Source: JBHJGM01 sp050331815 (GTDB lineage: Bacteria > Verrucomicrobiota > Verrucomicrobiia > Opitutales > JBHJGM01). Taken from it: DNA of 64,000 nt. The stretch is taken from positions 62,001 to 126,000 of the forward strand of contig JBHJGM010000014.1 of assembly GCA_050331815.1 (NCBI GenBank), in the 5' to 3' direction. The position numbers were made by a program, and so were the translations under genes. The notes under the pieces were generated by a model that was not told where the DNA came from, searched no databases, and saw only the letters and a list, made by a program, of their open reading frames with translations. Of this stretch, positions 37,230 to 46,395 are shown piece after piece; the stretch's first letter is position 1, and every line of letters starts with the position of its first letter.

Positions 37230-39116
37230 ATGAATGCATTTTTTCGACAACTGGCTGTGTCCCTAGCCACCGGATTGGTGCTGCTGTTTATTTCGCTGGG
37301 GCTGACCTTTGGCCTCTTCGTGCTCTACGGCAAGCTTCTGGAGCCCGACCCCATCCGTGTGGAAGAGGGCTCGACCCTGGTGCTGGATCTGTCGATGACC
37401 CTGACCGATGGACCGGTGAAGCAGGATTTTGCAGAAAGTCTGGCTGAAGCCGCCGAAGCCTTGCAAGGCGAGGAGGGCCCTCAACGCTTCACCCTGCTGC
37501 GTCTGTTGCAGACAATCGAAGCCGCCGCCGAGGACCCGCGTATCGCCGCGCTATACATCGAAGGCAGCTTTCTCGAAGGACAGAGCAACGTCGGCTTTGC
37601 CGGTCTGGAAGAAGTACGCGAAGCGCTGCAGACCTTTCGCGATACGGGCAAGCCGGTGGTGGCTTACGCGGTCGCGCCGACCATCGCGGACATGTTTGTG
37701 CTGTCCAAAGCCAGCGAACTGCACCTCGATCCCTTTGGGGTGGTCGTGTTCAACGGGCTTGGCCTGGAGCTGACTTTCCTCGGTGATTTTTTGGAGAAGT
37801 ACGGCGTTGGTGTGCAGGTGGCCCGTGCGGGCAGCTACAAGTCCGCTGGCGAAACTTTCACGCGCAACGCGCTCAGTCCGGAAAACCGCGAGCAACTCAA
37901 CGATCTGTTGCAGTCCGCCTGGCGCGAGGTGTTGGCCGGGCTGGGTGGCGATCTGAGCATCGTGCCCGAAGACCTTCAGGCCTCCGCCGACAGCAACCCG
38001 ATACTCGACCCGGTCGAAGCCAAACAGCTGGGACTGGTTACCAACATCTCATACAAGGACGAAGTGATTGCCCGCCTGAAAGAGATCGGCACCGTCGATG
38101 ACGATGACGACCTGGAGGCACTTTCGGCGGGCCGTTATCGATCCTACCTGCGGCAGCAGGAGCGTGAAGCAAGCAGCGGTGACGATGATGACTCCCTGGA
38201 AATTGCCATCGTGTATGTGCAAGGCGCCCTGGGCATGGACGACGGCGACGGTCAGGCCGTCAACGGGGTCGAGATGGCCCGCGAACTGCGCAAACTCCGC
38301 GACGACGAAAACGTGAAGGCCGTGGTGTTGCGCGTAAACAGCCCCGGGGGCGGCGTCTTTCCTTCAGAGGCCATACAGCGCGAGGTGCGGCGTCTGGCCC
38401 AGGTGAAGACCGTAGTGGTCTCGATGGGGCGGGTGGCGGCCAGCGGCGGCTATTGGATTTCCACGCACGCCGACCACATCTTTGCCGAGAGCACAACGAT
38501 CACCGGTTCGATCGGCGTCTTCGCGCTGATTCCCAATTTCGAGACGCTGGCCAACGAGCAGGGAGTCACCTTCGATGGCGTTGAGACGGCACCTTTCGCG
38601 GATTTGTTCTCGGTCACACAGCCGAAGAGCGAAGACGAGATGGCGATTTTTCAGCAGTACATCGACGAGACGTACGAAGCATTCCTGCAGCGCGTGGCCG
38701 ATGGGCGCTCACTTCCCTTGAGCGAGGTGCGAGAACTGGCCGAAGGGCGTGTCTGGTCAGGCGTGGACGCGCGTCGCAACGGCCTGGTCGATGAAATCGG
38801 CGGACTGCGCCAAGCCATCGCCGAAGCCGCTGACCGGGCCAACCTCACCGATTTCAAGCTTCGTCAGGTCCCCGATTACAAGTCGTTCTTCGAGGCCTTT
38901 CAGGATTCGCTGCAAGGCCAGAGCGCGCAGGCACTTGCCACGGAAGTTGCGGCGTCGATGGAAGCCTCCGGGGCTGCGCACACGCTGCCGGCGCTTCCTT
39001 CGGGTCGTCTGGGTCAGCAGGCGCAGCGTTTGATGCAGATGCTGCGCGAGCTGGACAGTTTCGACGACCCGATGAACGCCTACATGCGGCTGCCGTTTTT
39101 CTTCGACATTCGCTGA
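37230..39116 (+). CDS. sppA: Signal peptide peptidase SppA, long (67K) type
   Basis: Inner-membrane serine protease with a Ser/Lys dyad that degrades cleaved signal peptides and membrane proteins. 628 residues from ATG 37230, with an N-terminal membrane anchor 'LATGLVLLFISLGLTFGLFV'. It contains two tandem Clp-like domains: the N-terminal one has the catalytic Lys in 'RAGSYKSAGETFTRNALS', the C-terminal one the Ser in 'GRVAASGGYWISTHAD' followed by 'ITGSIGVFALIPNF'. This matches the E. coli-type double-domain enzyme. Confidence 0.93.
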   Translation: MNAFFRQLAVSLATGLVLLFISLGLTFGLFVLYGKLLEPDPIRVEEGSTLVLDLSMTLTDGPVKQDFAESLAEAAEALQGEEGPQRFTLLRLLQTIEAAAEDPRIAALYIEGSFLEGQSNVGFAGLEEVREALQTFRDTGKPVVAYAVAPTIADMFVLSKASELHLDPFGVVVFNGLGLELTFLGDFLEKYGVGVQVARAGSYKSAGETFTRNALSPENREQLNDLLQSAWREVLAGLGGDLSIVPEDLQASADSNPILDPVEAKQLGLVTNISYKDEVIARLKEIGTVDDDDDLEALSAGRYRSYLRQQEREASSGDDDDSLEIAIVYVQGALGMDDGDGQAVNGVEMARELRKLRDDENVKAVVLRVNSPGGGVFPSEAIQREVRRLAQVKTVVVSMGRVAASGGYWISTHADHIFAESTTITGSIGVFALIPNFETLANEQGVTFDGVETAPFADLFSVTQPKSEDEMAIFQQYIDETYEAFLQRVADGRSLPLSEVRELAEGRVWSGVDARRNGLVDEIGGLRQAIAEAADRANLTDFKLRQVPDYKSFFEAFQDSLQGQSAQALATEVAASMEASGAAHTLPALPSGRLGQQAQRLMQMLRELDSFDDPMNAYMRLPFFFDIR

Positions 39117-39184
39117 CGGAAGCCGCTCTCCACCTAGAGAATCCGCGGCTCGGCTGTCGAACGCTGCGCCAGAGAAAACGTGGC

Positions 39185-40672
39185 TCAGCCGCCGCCAGTG
39201 GGGCGGGTCGTGCTGCGCCCGCCGAAGCGGATCGGGCCGACTTCGATGCGGCGATTGGAGCCATCCAAGCGTTCGGCTTTCAAAACGAGCGAGCCGCGCC
39301 CATCGGGCCCGCGCTCGTGCGTGACCACCCAGAGGGCATTCTCGGGGGCCATCGCTTCGGTGGGCTCAATGAGGTTGCCCCGCTCATCCACGCTCAGGAT
39401 GGAAGTGGCGGTGTCCTTGGCCAGCACACTACGCAGAAAATCCGTATCGGTAATGGCGGGCCCGCCGTTTGAAAGCAGCAGCAGCTTGGCCATGAGGATG
39501 GCGCGGCGCTTGTCACGGTGCGGGAGCACGCTGCCGTTTTGATCAAACGACAGACCGAACATCCACTCATCGCGGGATTGCTCGAGGCGCTGGATGAAAC
39601 GTTTCACGTCGTCGAGAGTGACCTCCATCGCTTCCGAGGTGAGGGTGCCGTCGGCGGTGGATTCCGGGTTGACGCGGGCGATGGAAATCCCGTGCTGGTC
39701 GGTGGGAATCAGCTGAATGTCTTCGTCGAACGCGCCCGCCTCGCCGCTTTCGATATCGAGCGCGCGGGCGAAGGTGGCCTCGACGACCTCGTCAGAGGCA
39801 ACGATGCGCTCCACACTGGAAACGATTTCCAAGGAGTCCAACTCGATTGCGCGAACGGAAAACAGGTACTGGGTATCTTGGGCGAAGGGAAGGATCTCGC
39901 CAATCAGCACTGCCGCGCGCTGGTTGCTGCCGACTTCCTTGCTCTCGGGAAATTCCAACTGAAGCCGGTCGCCGCTGCTACCAATTTTCAGCGTCTTGGG
40001 GTTCACTTTTTTGTAGGTGAAGCGATCCGCATCGATGGCATCGATCAACTTGTCGGCCTGGGCGTTCAGTCGCGGCGGATGGTAGTAACCCTCGCTGTCG
40101 AGCACGTGGTGACCGGCAAAGAAAACGCGTGTATACCCCTGGCCCCAAACGTCCTGCAAGACAGCTTCGAGCAAGCCCTGATGCGTGCCGGGCCACTGCG
40201 CCGACGGCACCAAAAAGGTGTAAGCCTTTGGCTTGTTCTGCTCCAGTACCTGCACATAGCGCTCCCGAGCGTTCAGCCGCAGTTCGTCCAGTTTCGCATT
40301 GGCCAGAGCGATTTTTTCCTCACCCCTTTCGACCTGCGCACGCCCCTCGGCGTGGACCTCGCGGAGGTCGCGCTGAAAGCCGAGACCGCTGTTATCGCGC
40401 GCCAGCAGCCAGTTGCCGCTTTCAACGTCGTCCTCGCCTTCCTTGCGCAAGGCCAGGGCTCGGTTCCAGACCGCGCGCTGCGAGGCGTCGAGCAGTTGAA
40501 AGGCCTGCGGATCGGTGATTTGTGGCAGCTCCGTTTCGGCGGCCTTTGCGCGGCGATTCTGGCCATGGGCCGAGTGCAGCAGGGCATCGCCCAACAGCAA
40601 CGTGAGCACACTGGCAGCAGCTACAAGCAAGCGAATCCCTGCGTGGGAAAATAGTGGTCGGGGCATCGTCAT
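39185..40672 (-). CDS. Secreted hypothetical protein
   Basis: 495 residues from ATG 40672 (MTMPRPLFSHAGIRLLVAAA), with a signal peptide-like segment 'LLVAAASVLTLLLGDALL' and cleavage near 'AHGQN'. A helical N-terminal region ('VERGEEKIALANAKLDELRL') precedes several beta-rich segments, including 'FLVPSAQWPGTHQGLLEAVL'. The C-terminus is Gly/Thr-rich. No family recognised. It converges on sppA with a 68-base gap. ATG at 40666 is an equally plausible start. Confidence 0.65.
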   Translation of the reverse strand: MTMPRPLFSHAGIRLLVAAASVLTLLLGDALLHSAHGQNRRAKAAETELPQITDPQAFQLLDASQRAVWNRALALRKEGEDDVESGNWLLARDNSGLGFQRDLREVHAEGRAQVERGEEKIALANAKLDELRLNARERYVQVLEQNKPKAYTFLVPSAQWPGTHQGLLEAVLQDVWGQGYTRVFFAGHHVLDSEGYYHPPRLNAQADKLIDAIDADRFTYKKVNPKTLKIGSSGDRLQLEFPESKEVGSNQRAAVLIGEILPFAQDTQYLFSVRAIELDSLEIVSSVERIVASDEVVEATFARALDIESGEAGAFDEDIQLIPTDQHGISIARVNPESTADGTLTSEAMEVTLDDVKRFIQRLEQSRDEWMFGLSFDQNGSVLPHRDKRRAILMAKLLLLSNGGPAITDTDFLRSVLAKDTATSILSVDERGNLIEPTEAMAPENALWVVTHERGPDGRGSLVLKAERLDGSNRRIEVGPIRFGGRSTTRPTGGG

Positions 40673-40806
40673 CAAAAAGGTTGGCGCGTTTCTGGGTGAA
40701 AACATAACAACGCACACACCGATTTATAGCACTTCGCAACGGCTTGGGGAAACTTTTTTGCGCCGATGGCATTGACTCGCAATTTTCATTTAACGACTGT
40801 TTTTAC

Positions 40807-41355
40807 ATGACCGAAGCGCCGATCCAGATACTTCGTAACTGCCGGGCAACGCAGGTTCCCGACGGTACCGAGGTGATGCTCCGCGAAGGGGATCGTTTTT
40901 TCGTGAAGCAAGCCCTGGGTGGACACGTTACCCTGCAAAGCAGCCTGGGCGTGTTCAGGGTTGCCGATAGCGACGCCGACGCACTAGGGCCGGAGTTTGC
41001 CAAACAGGCGGAAGCCGCCGCCGCTGAAAACGTGCAGGAGGGGTCATTGGATGAGCGCATCTGGGGTGCCTTGCGTGCGTGCTACGATCCGGAAATTCCG
41101 GTCAACATCGTCGACCTGGGCCTCATCTACGATATGCAACTCACCGCCGATCCCGAGGGCCGTCCTCACGCTGCCATCCAGATGACTCTGACGACGCAGG
41201 GCTGCGGCATGGGCCCAGCCATTGCCAACGACGCCCGGCAAAAAGTGGAATCGGTCGATGGGGTGCACTCTGCGGAGGTCTCCATTGTCTGGGACCCGCC
41301 TTGGAACCCGCGGATGATTTCCGAAGCTGGCAAAGCCAAGCTCGGTCTCGAATAA
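40807..41355 (+). CDS. sufT: SufT-type iron-sulfur assembly factor (DUF59)
   Basis: 182 residues from ATG 40807. The N-terminal part 'VPDGTEVMLREGDRFFVKQA' then 'LGGHVTLQS' is the extension typical of SufT, and the C-terminal MIP18/DUF59 domain has 'ACYDPEIPVNIVDLGLIYDM' and 'LTTQGCGMGPAIANDARQKV' with the conserved Cys. SufT helps mature iron-sulfur proteins. No other suf genes lie in this window, so it acts at a distance from its partners. Convergent with the dihydrouridine synthase gene, 7 bases apart. Confidence 0.88.
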   Translation: MTEAPIQILRNCRATQVPDGTEVMLREGDRFFVKQALGGHVTLQSSLGVFRVADSDADALGPEFAKQAEAAAAENVQEGSLDERIWGALRACYDPEIPVNIVDLGLIYDMQLTADPEGRPHAAIQMTLTTQGCGMGPAIANDARQKVESVDGVHSAEVSIVWDPPWNPRMISEAGKAKLGLE

Positions 41356-41362
41356 GCGGGTC

Positions 41363-42427
41363 CTAGTTCGCGCTCGCCGCCGCCAGCGGTGCTTCCGCGT
41401 TGGGCCGGGCGACCAATCCATCGAAAGGTACGGACGCATACAGCCATTCGCCGCGACCGTCCGCGGTCAGGTAGCGGTCGCACAGCTTGAGTAGATCCGC
41501 TTCGGTGTTGGATCGCCGCATTTCGTGCAAAAAGCGGCCCTCGGAGTCGACGCCCTGACCGACAAAATTCAGGAATTTTTTCATCCGTCCGGTCAGCAGG
41601 CGCTCGGGCAGGTCCAAGCCGCCGCCGCAGGCGTCGCGCAGCAGGTCCACGTAGGCGCGCACGTCCGCCAGGGTGGGGCGGAAAAATTTTCGGCCTACGC
41701 GCGCTTCCGCAAGCTGGCGGAAAATCCAGGGATTGCGGATAGCTCCACGCCCGATCATCACGCCACGACAGCCTGTCGTGTCGAGCACCCATTGGGCTTT
41801 CTCGACTGAATCGATGTTGCCGTTGCCGAGTACCGGGCAGGACATGCGTTTCGCCGCCAGGCCGATGCTCGGGTAGGCGACCTCACTGCGATAGAGGCCT
41901 TTGACCGTGCGCGCGTGCAGGCTAAGAGCATCAATTTTGTGCCCTTCCAGAATCTCCAACAGGCGCGGAAAGTTATCCGTGCTGTCGAAGCCCAGCCGCA
42001 TCTTGACCGTGAACAGCCCGGGGACGACACGGCGCAACAGCCCCACGATCGCGTCGACCTTGTCCGGGTCACGCAGCAGCCCACCGCCGCATTGCTTTTT
42101 ATACACCTTGGGCGCGGGACAACCCAGGTTGAGATCGATACCGGCGATGGGCAGGTGCTCGATGGCACGAACGGTCCGCTCGATGTGAAACAGGTCCTCG
42201 CCGATCAGCTGGGCAAAGACAGGCTTGCCCGAGCCGTGGTGCTCAATCGACTCGACGATGTGGGTCTCGGGTCGCGACTGTGTATGCACCCGAAAGTACT
42301 CGGTGAAAAAGAGGTCGGGTGGCCCGAGCCGGGTGACCAGGCGCATGAACGGCAGCGTGGTCACGTCCTGCATCGGCGCCAGCGCGGTGCAGCCCTGAAA
42401 GAAGCAGTTGGGACCCGGCTCCAGCAT
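41363..42427 (-). CDS. tRNA-dihydrouridine synthase
   Basis: FMN-dependent TIM barrel reducing uridine in the tRNA D-loop. 354 residues. Seen: 'ALAPMQDVTTLPFMRLV' at the N-terminus, catalytic Cys in 'LGCPAPKVYKKQCGGGLLRD', 'VKMRLGFDST', 'SLHARTVKGLYRSEVAY' and 'GNGNIDSVEKAQW' then 'GVMIGRGAIRNPWIF'. The subtype (DusA, B or C) is not certain by eye; the Cys loop and length are nearest to DusB/C. It follows the DUF151 gene by 31 bases on the same strand. Confidence 0.9.
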   Translation of the reverse strand: MLEPGPNCFFQGCTALAPMQDVTTLPFMRLVTRLGPPDLFFTEYFRVHTQSRPETHIVESIEHHGSGKPVFAQLIGEDLFHIERTVRAIEHLPIAGIDLNLGCPAPKVYKKQCGGGLLRDPDKVDAIVGLLRRVVPGLFTVKMRLGFDSTDNFPRLLEILEGHKIDALSLHARTVKGLYRSEVAYPSIGLAAKRMSCPVLGNGNIDSVEKAQWVLDTTGCRGVMIGRGAIRNPWIFRQLAEARVGRKFFRPTLADVRAYVDLLRDACGGGLDLPERLLTGRMKKFLNFVGQGVDSEGRFLHEMRRSNTEADLLKLCDRYLTADGRGEWLYASVPFDGLVARPNAEAPLAAASAN

Positions 42428-42458
42428 CTCGGGAAAAGAAGCGAACGGACCGTCTGCT

Positions 42459-42902
42459 TCAGTTCTGCTGCTTAAGGATGCGCTCGAGAATTTCGGTCAT
42501 GTCCTCGACCGAATCGAGCACCTTGTGCGCAACGAGAATCGGCTTTTTCTCCTGGAGGGCGATAACCATGGAATCGCTGGGGCGCGCGTCGATCTCGATA
42601 ATTTTGGTGCCCAGTTCGTTGTCCATTTTCAGGACAATGCGGGCGAAAAAGGTGCCATCGTCGACGTCGTTGATGATGATGCGCTGCACCTCCACTTCGA
42701 GCCCGGTGAAGATGTTGTGGATGAGGTCGTGGGTGAGCGGACGCTCTTTTTTAACGTCGTTGAGCGTCATCGAGATCGCGTTGCCGATGGACTGATCGAC
42801 ATAAATCACAAACGTCTTGTCGTCGTTGCCAAGGAAGATGGCACACCCGTTGGAGGTGGGCATGACTCCCTTGATCGAGACCTCAGTGACGTCGTTCTTC
42901 AT
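42459..42902 (-). CDS. Bifunctional nuclease family protein (DUF151)
   Basis: 147 residues. 'GCAIFLGNDDKTFVIYVDQS' followed by 'IGNAISM', and 'DARPSDSMVIALQEKKPILV', are the DUF151/BFN signatures. Plant and bacterial relatives have nuclease activity on DNA and RNA in vitro, though the physiological role is unclear. ATG at 42902. It lies between a polyprenyl synthetase gene and the dihydrouridine synthase gene on the same strand and may belong to one transcript. Confidence 0.88.
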   Translation of the reverse strand: MKNDVTEVSIKGVMPTSNGCAIFLGNDDKTFVIYVDQSIGNAISMTLNDVKKERPLTHDLIHNIFTGLEVEVQRIIINDVDDGTFFARIVLKMDNELGTKIIEIDARPSDSMVIALQEKKPILVAHKVLDSVEDMTEILERILKQQN

Positions 42903-42987
42903 AACTGTAAATCAACTCAGGATCGCGCTTACCTGCAAGTCATTAAGGGCTAACAACATTTGGGGCAGCTACGAGGCTGCCCGGTGG

Positions 42988-44052
42988 CTAGACCACTTCG
43001 GTCAGGCTTTCGGAGTGGCGCAGGTTTTCGCGCACGAGCGCCACCAGAGAGGCGAGCCCTTCACGTTGGGCGGGCGCTAAGGCGTCGCTTTCAAGGGCAG
43101 TATGGGCGGCCTCGAATTGTTCACGCACGATTTCGCGGACCACCTGGATCGCTCCGCTGCGCTCGACCAGACGAGCTAGTTCGGCCATGGCGTCGGGCTG
43201 GGCCGGGTTTTGTAACAGCGCGTCAAGCCGGGCCTGCGGCTGCGGCTCCAGCCGGGCGCTGGCTTCCTTGAGGACCAGCGTCTTCACACCGCCTTTCAAA
43301 TCGCAGGAGGGCCGCGTTTCGCCGTCGAGCCAGCGCTCGATTTCATGCAGATCGTTTTCAGCCTGAAAGGCCAGGCCGAGCGGCTCGGCGAGGCGGTGCA
43401 TGACGTCGGCTATCGGCCCCGGCGCACCCGCCGCCATTGCACCCACCGTCAGTGGCGCCTCAAAACTGTAGCGGGTCGTTTTGAAAAGGTAGGTACTCTC
43501 AATTGCCTCGCGCGAAACATTTGAGAGAATCTTCGAGGCGTTGACGATTTCCAGAGCTTCGCCCCAGCCGGTGTCCTGCGTCACCCGCGCAAAATACGTG
43601 GAGGCCACCGGGTTTCCCAATCTGGACAAGGCCTCCCAAGCCATGCCAAATAGAAGATCGCCAGCCAACAGAGCCAGTTTTTCGCTCTGGCTTGCGGAAA
43701 TTTCGAGGGCTTCGCGCAGGCGCCGATGCAGGGACGGTTGTCCACGGCGGGTCGGCGAGCCGTCGATCAAATCATCGTGAATCAACGCGAAGCTGTGAAA
43801 CAGTTCGAGACCGATGGCAGCTTGGGCAACGTTCAGGGGTACGCTTTTGCAATCGCGAAAAACTCTGAAAGCGCCTAGGCACAGGCGTGGGCGAAAGCGT
43901 TTCCCGGAGTTGGAAAGAAACTCGTAAATCGTCCGTGCGTAGGGAGCCAGCGCGGGCGAGTGATGGGCACGCTGATGGAGCTGTCCGAGTGCGTCGGCCC
44001 AGCATTGCTCCAAGGTGGCGGCGTCTGCGGCGTACGGGGTTTTCAGGCCCAT
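42988..44052 (-). CDS. Polyprenyl (isoprenyl) diphosphate synthetase
   Basis: Trans-prenyltransferase fold, 354 residues. The first Asp-rich motif is complete in 'ALIHDDLIDGSPTRRGQPSL', preceded by 'NSGKRFRPRLCLGAF'. The second region reads 'LAFQAENDLHEIERWL' where family members normally have D-D-x-x-D, so one metal-binding Asp is replaced (E-N-D-x-x-E). The conserved KT pair is present in 'YLFKTTRYSFEAPL'. Product chain length cannot be read from this. Members supply quinone side chains or carotenoid/hopanoid precursors. Divergent from aroK. Confidence 0.87.
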   Translation of the reverse strand: MGLKTPYAADAATLEQCWADALGQLHQRAHHSPALAPYARTIYEFLSNSGKRFRPRLCLGAFRVFRDCKSVPLNVAQAAIGLELFHSFALIHDDLIDGSPTRRGQPSLHRRLREALEISASQSEKLALLAGDLLFGMAWEALSRLGNPVASTYFARVTQDTGWGEALEIVNASKILSNVSREAIESTYLFKTTRYSFEAPLTVGAMAAGAPGPIADVMHRLAEPLGLAFQAENDLHEIERWLDGETRPSCDLKGGVKTLVLKEASARLEPQPQARLDALLQNPAQPDAMAELARLVERSGAIQVVREIVREQFEAAHTALESDALAPAQREGLASLVALVRENLRHSESLTEVV

Positions 44053-44174
44053 GATTGAATCAGCGAGCGTCGTTTACAGGGTGCTTGCCCGTTCCTCCGA
44101 CAGGACCAATATGAAAAGGCTCCAAGAGCGATGCAAGCCACCACAACCCTTTGAGCCTGAAAGCCTAAGACAGC

Positions 44175-44744
44175 ATGCGCAAAAGCGACACACCCACCGG
44201 AGAAGCATGCAATCTGCCCAATCTTTACCTTGTGGGCTTCATGGGTACGGGTAAGTCAGCGGTCGGTCGGCAGCTGGCGCAGCGCCTTTCGATGGAGTGG
44301 ATCGACTCCGACCAGGCCATTGAAGCGCATCTGGGCCGAACGATTCCAGAGATCTTCGCCACGGAGGGGGAGGCGTTTTTTCGACAACAGGAACGTGCGT
44401 TTGTCGAAAGCGGGCATCCGGCCCATGGCTGTGTGGTTTCAACCGGTGGAGGTCTGGTAGTCGAGCCAGGCATGAGCGCGCTGCTTCAAACAAAAGGGGT
44501 CGTCATCGGTCTCTTCGCGCGGCCCGAGACCATTCTGGAGCGCGTCGGTAGCGGGACCAATCGACCCATGCTGGCCGGCGAGGGCGATCCGATCGAGCGC
44601 ATCACCGAGCTCTTGAAAAAGCGTGAGCCGTTTTACCTGGCCGCGGGCGCCGGCGTGAGCACCGACTTGCGGCCGATGTGCGACATTGTCGACCACGTCG
44701 AGCGCCTCTACCGCCGCCTGGCCAAGGCCTTTCAATCCGGCTGA
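44175..44744 (+). CDS. aroK: Shikimate kinase
   Basis: Phosphorylates shikimate at O3 in aromatic amino acid synthesis. 189 residues with a short N-terminal extension. Walker A 'LVGFMGTGKSAVGRQLA', substrate Asp in 'WIDSDQAIEAHLGRTIPEIF', Arg in 'GEAFFRQQER', 'STGGGLVVEPG' and lid/adenine Arg in 'TNRPMLAGEGDPIERI' are all present. The 3' end overlaps the convergent thioesterase gene by 13 bases. Confidence 0.94.
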   Translation: MRKSDTPTGEACNLPNLYLVGFMGTGKSAVGRQLAQRLSMEWIDSDQAIEAHLGRTIPEIFATEGEAFFRQQERAFVESGHPAHGCVVSTGGGLVVEPGMSALLQTKGVVIGLFARPETILERVGSGTNRPMLAGEGDPIERITELLKKREPFYLAAGAGVSTDLRPMCDIVDHVERLYRRLAKAFQSG

Positions 44745-45139
44745 AAGAGCGCGTCGAGTTTTTGTCGCCAGCTGTCCGGCGGCCGGATCGAGCGGCCTTC
44801 CTTGCCGATCCAGGCGTGCTGGGTAAAGCCCTCGGCCAGGAGCGCTTCGTCGCGCAGCACCTGATACTCCAGGCGGATGCGTACGCGGGGTTTTTCCGGC
44901 AGTCGCACCTGCACCGTCAGTAGGTCATCGAAATAGGCGGGCTGGCGGTAGCGCACATTCGCCTCCAACACCGGGAGGAAGGCTCCTTCGGCTTCAAGCT
45001 GGCGGTAGGAGAGTTCGAGCGCATCGAGCATGCGCACCCGCGCCATCTCAAACCACGCCAAGTAGTTTGCATGGTAGACAAAGCCCATCTGGTCGGTCTC
45101 GGCGTAGCGCACCTGCACGGTGATGGTGTGCTCGAACAT
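44732..45139 (-). CDS. Acyl-CoA thioesterase, YbgC/FadM (hotdog) family
   Basis: 135 residues from ATG 45139 (MFEHTITVQVRYAETDQMGF). The catalytic Asp and the following 'VYHANYLAWFEMARVRML' are the 4-hydroxybenzoyl-CoA/YbgC thioesterase signature. Later 'RYRQPAYFDDLLTVQVRL' and a C-terminal tail complete a single hotdog domain. In Gram-negative bacteria YbgC associates with the Tol-Pal locus; no tol genes are seen here. The longer open frame upstream is not conserved-looking and is not used. Confidence 0.9.
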   Translation of the reverse strand: MFEHTITVQVRYAETDQMGFVYHANYLAWFEMARVRMLDALELSYRQLEAEGAFLPVLEANVRYRQPAYFDDLLTVQVRLPEKPRVRIRLEYQVLRDEALLAEGFTQHAWIGKEGRSIRPPDSWRQKLDALFQPD

Positions 45140-45244
45140 GTCCACGGAGCATGAGCCACCGCCTTTGTGAACGAAAGCGGAAAAGCAGTCTGTGCTCACT
45201 GCTTGCGGACGCACCCACCCGGCGGCAACGTACCTCTTTATTAA

Positions 45245-45547
45245 GTGGCAAACGTACGAAACATAGGCGTCCTCGCTGGTGGCTGGCTGCTGACCTGGGC
45301 GGCAATCACGCTGGTCATCATCCTGACCGGTGGCCTCGTGGGTGCGGTGCTCGGCCTGGTCAGCTACCCAATCTTTGAACTGGCCGGAAAAGATTACGCG
45401 CCGCAATGGCTGGTGGCGCGTGGCTGGGGTCTGGGCTGGCGGTATGCCGGGGTCTGGGCCATGGGTGTTTCCATCGTCATCTGCTTCATTCTGGGCCATC
45501 GCCGCCGTCAGCGCTCGGGCGATTCCAGCATCCTTCCATCGGCCTAA
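45245..45547 (+). CDS. Small membrane protein
   Basis: 100 residues from GTG 45245 (M-A-NVRNIGVLAGGWLLTWAA). Hydrophobic helices 'ITLVIILTGGLVGAVLGLVS' and 'YAGVWAMGVSIVICFILG', with a basic tail 'HRRRQRSG'. Not recognised. Its stop is 3 bases before the next gene, so both are likely co-translated. Confidence 0.6.
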   Translation: MANVRNIGVLAGGWLLTWAAITLVIILTGGLVGAVLGLVSYPIFELAGKDYAPQWLVARGWGLGWRYAGVWAMGVSIVICFILGHRRRQRSGDSSILPSA

Positions 45548-45550
45548 GTT

Positions 45551-46186
45551 ATGCAGCTTTCCAACCGCGAGCTTTACGTCGTTTATTTTCTGGGCTTCGC
45601 GCTCGGGTGTGTGGTGGTAGCCATGCTCTTTGCGCGGCGCGGACAGTTTGCCCAGCCCGATGTAGATGTCTCCGAGGAACAGAAGGACATCGCCAAGCTG
45701 GTGCGTTTTCTGGACTTGAGAGCCGAGCCGCTGAGCCCCGAAGAGGTCGTCTATTTCGAAAAACTGCCCCCGGACGTTTCGGGCTTTCCGCGAATCCGGG
45801 CAGAGCTGATCAGCGAGCTGCATCAGGAAACGTTGCTGGTGGAGCAATGGCTCAACGAAGACAATCGTGTACGTAAGACCCGTATCTGGCGCGGCGACCG
45901 GCTACAACTGCGCCTGAACGACACTGCGCAGGAAGACGCCGAGGCGCGCCAGCGACTCGAAGCGTATTTTGCCGAGGTGAACGCCGACCCGCTCGGCTTC
46001 CATACCGTACGGCTCAAAACCGGTGGGTGGGCTGCGTGGACGGAGGCGGAGCAGTGGCTCAGCGTGAACATGCCGTCGCTGCAGGCTGCGCTTAGAGTGC
46101 CCGTCGACGGCAAAACGACAATCGGCTATCAAATCCTGCGCGCGCCGCTTTTATTTGGGGTTGGGCTTGAGTCGGGAATCCCCTGA
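45551..46186 (+). CDS. Membrane-anchored protein of unknown function
   Basis: 211 residues. One N-terminal membrane helix 'LYVVYFLGFALGCVVVAMLF', followed by a soluble acidic region. 'LVRFLDLRAEPLSPEEVVYF' and 'RIRAELISELHQETLLVEQW' look helical. No domain recognised. Co-directional with the preceding small membrane gene. A strong hairpin lies 17 bases after the stop, although its T-run faces the other strand. Confidence 0.6.
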   Translation: MQLSNRELYVVYFLGFALGCVVVAMLFARRGQFAQPDVDVSEEQKDIAKLVRFLDLRAEPLSPEEVVYFEKLPPDVSGFPRIRAELISELHQETLLVEQWLNEDNRVRKTRIWRGDRLQLRLNDTAQEDAEARQRLEAYFAEVNADPLGFHTVRLKTGGWAAWTEAEQWLSVNMPSLQAALRVPVDGKTTIGYQILRAPLLFGVGLESGIP

Positions 46187-46202
46187 CGACGGCTCCTGGC
46201 AC

Positions 46203-46234
46203 AAAAAAACCGCTCCCGGAGGGCTCGGGAGCGG
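46203..46234 (-). terminator. Intrinsic terminator oriented for a minus-strand transcript
   Basis: CCGCTCCCG (46210-46218) and CGGGAGCGG (46226-46234) form a perfect 9-base stem with a 7-base loop. A run of seven A at 46203-46209 becomes a T-run directly after the hairpin when read on the minus strand. On the plus strand no T-run follows, though the stem could still stop transcripts from 45551-46186. No minus-strand gene lies upstream (to the right) until cfa, beyond two plus-strand genes, so an unannotated minus-strand RNA is implied, or the element mainly stabilises 3' ends. Confidence 0.7.
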
Positions 46235-46380
46235 CAACTTATCGAGGAGGAGGGATTGGGGAAATCCGCTGATGAGAGGCTAGGATTTTGGTCCGGTGGG
46301 TGTAAACCCAAAAATGCCTTATTCACCGACGCTGAGCCGAGTTCTTCACCACCTAATCACCGATTACTGACACATTTTTC

Positions 46381-46395
46381 ACAACTTCAAGTTGT
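46381..46395. promoter_or_regulatory. Palindrome ACAACTTCAAGTTGT in the 438-base gap before the S55 gene
   Basis: Two 7-base arms (ACAACTT/AAGTTGT) around a central C, with a further CAAGTTGTT half-site at about 46427-46435, 32 bases after the first arm's partner. The gap 46187-46624 is AT-richer than its surroundings and otherwise holds only the terminator at 46203-46234. The paired sites suggest an operator for the downstream gene or for a minus-strand RNA. The regulator is unknown. Confidence 0.45.
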
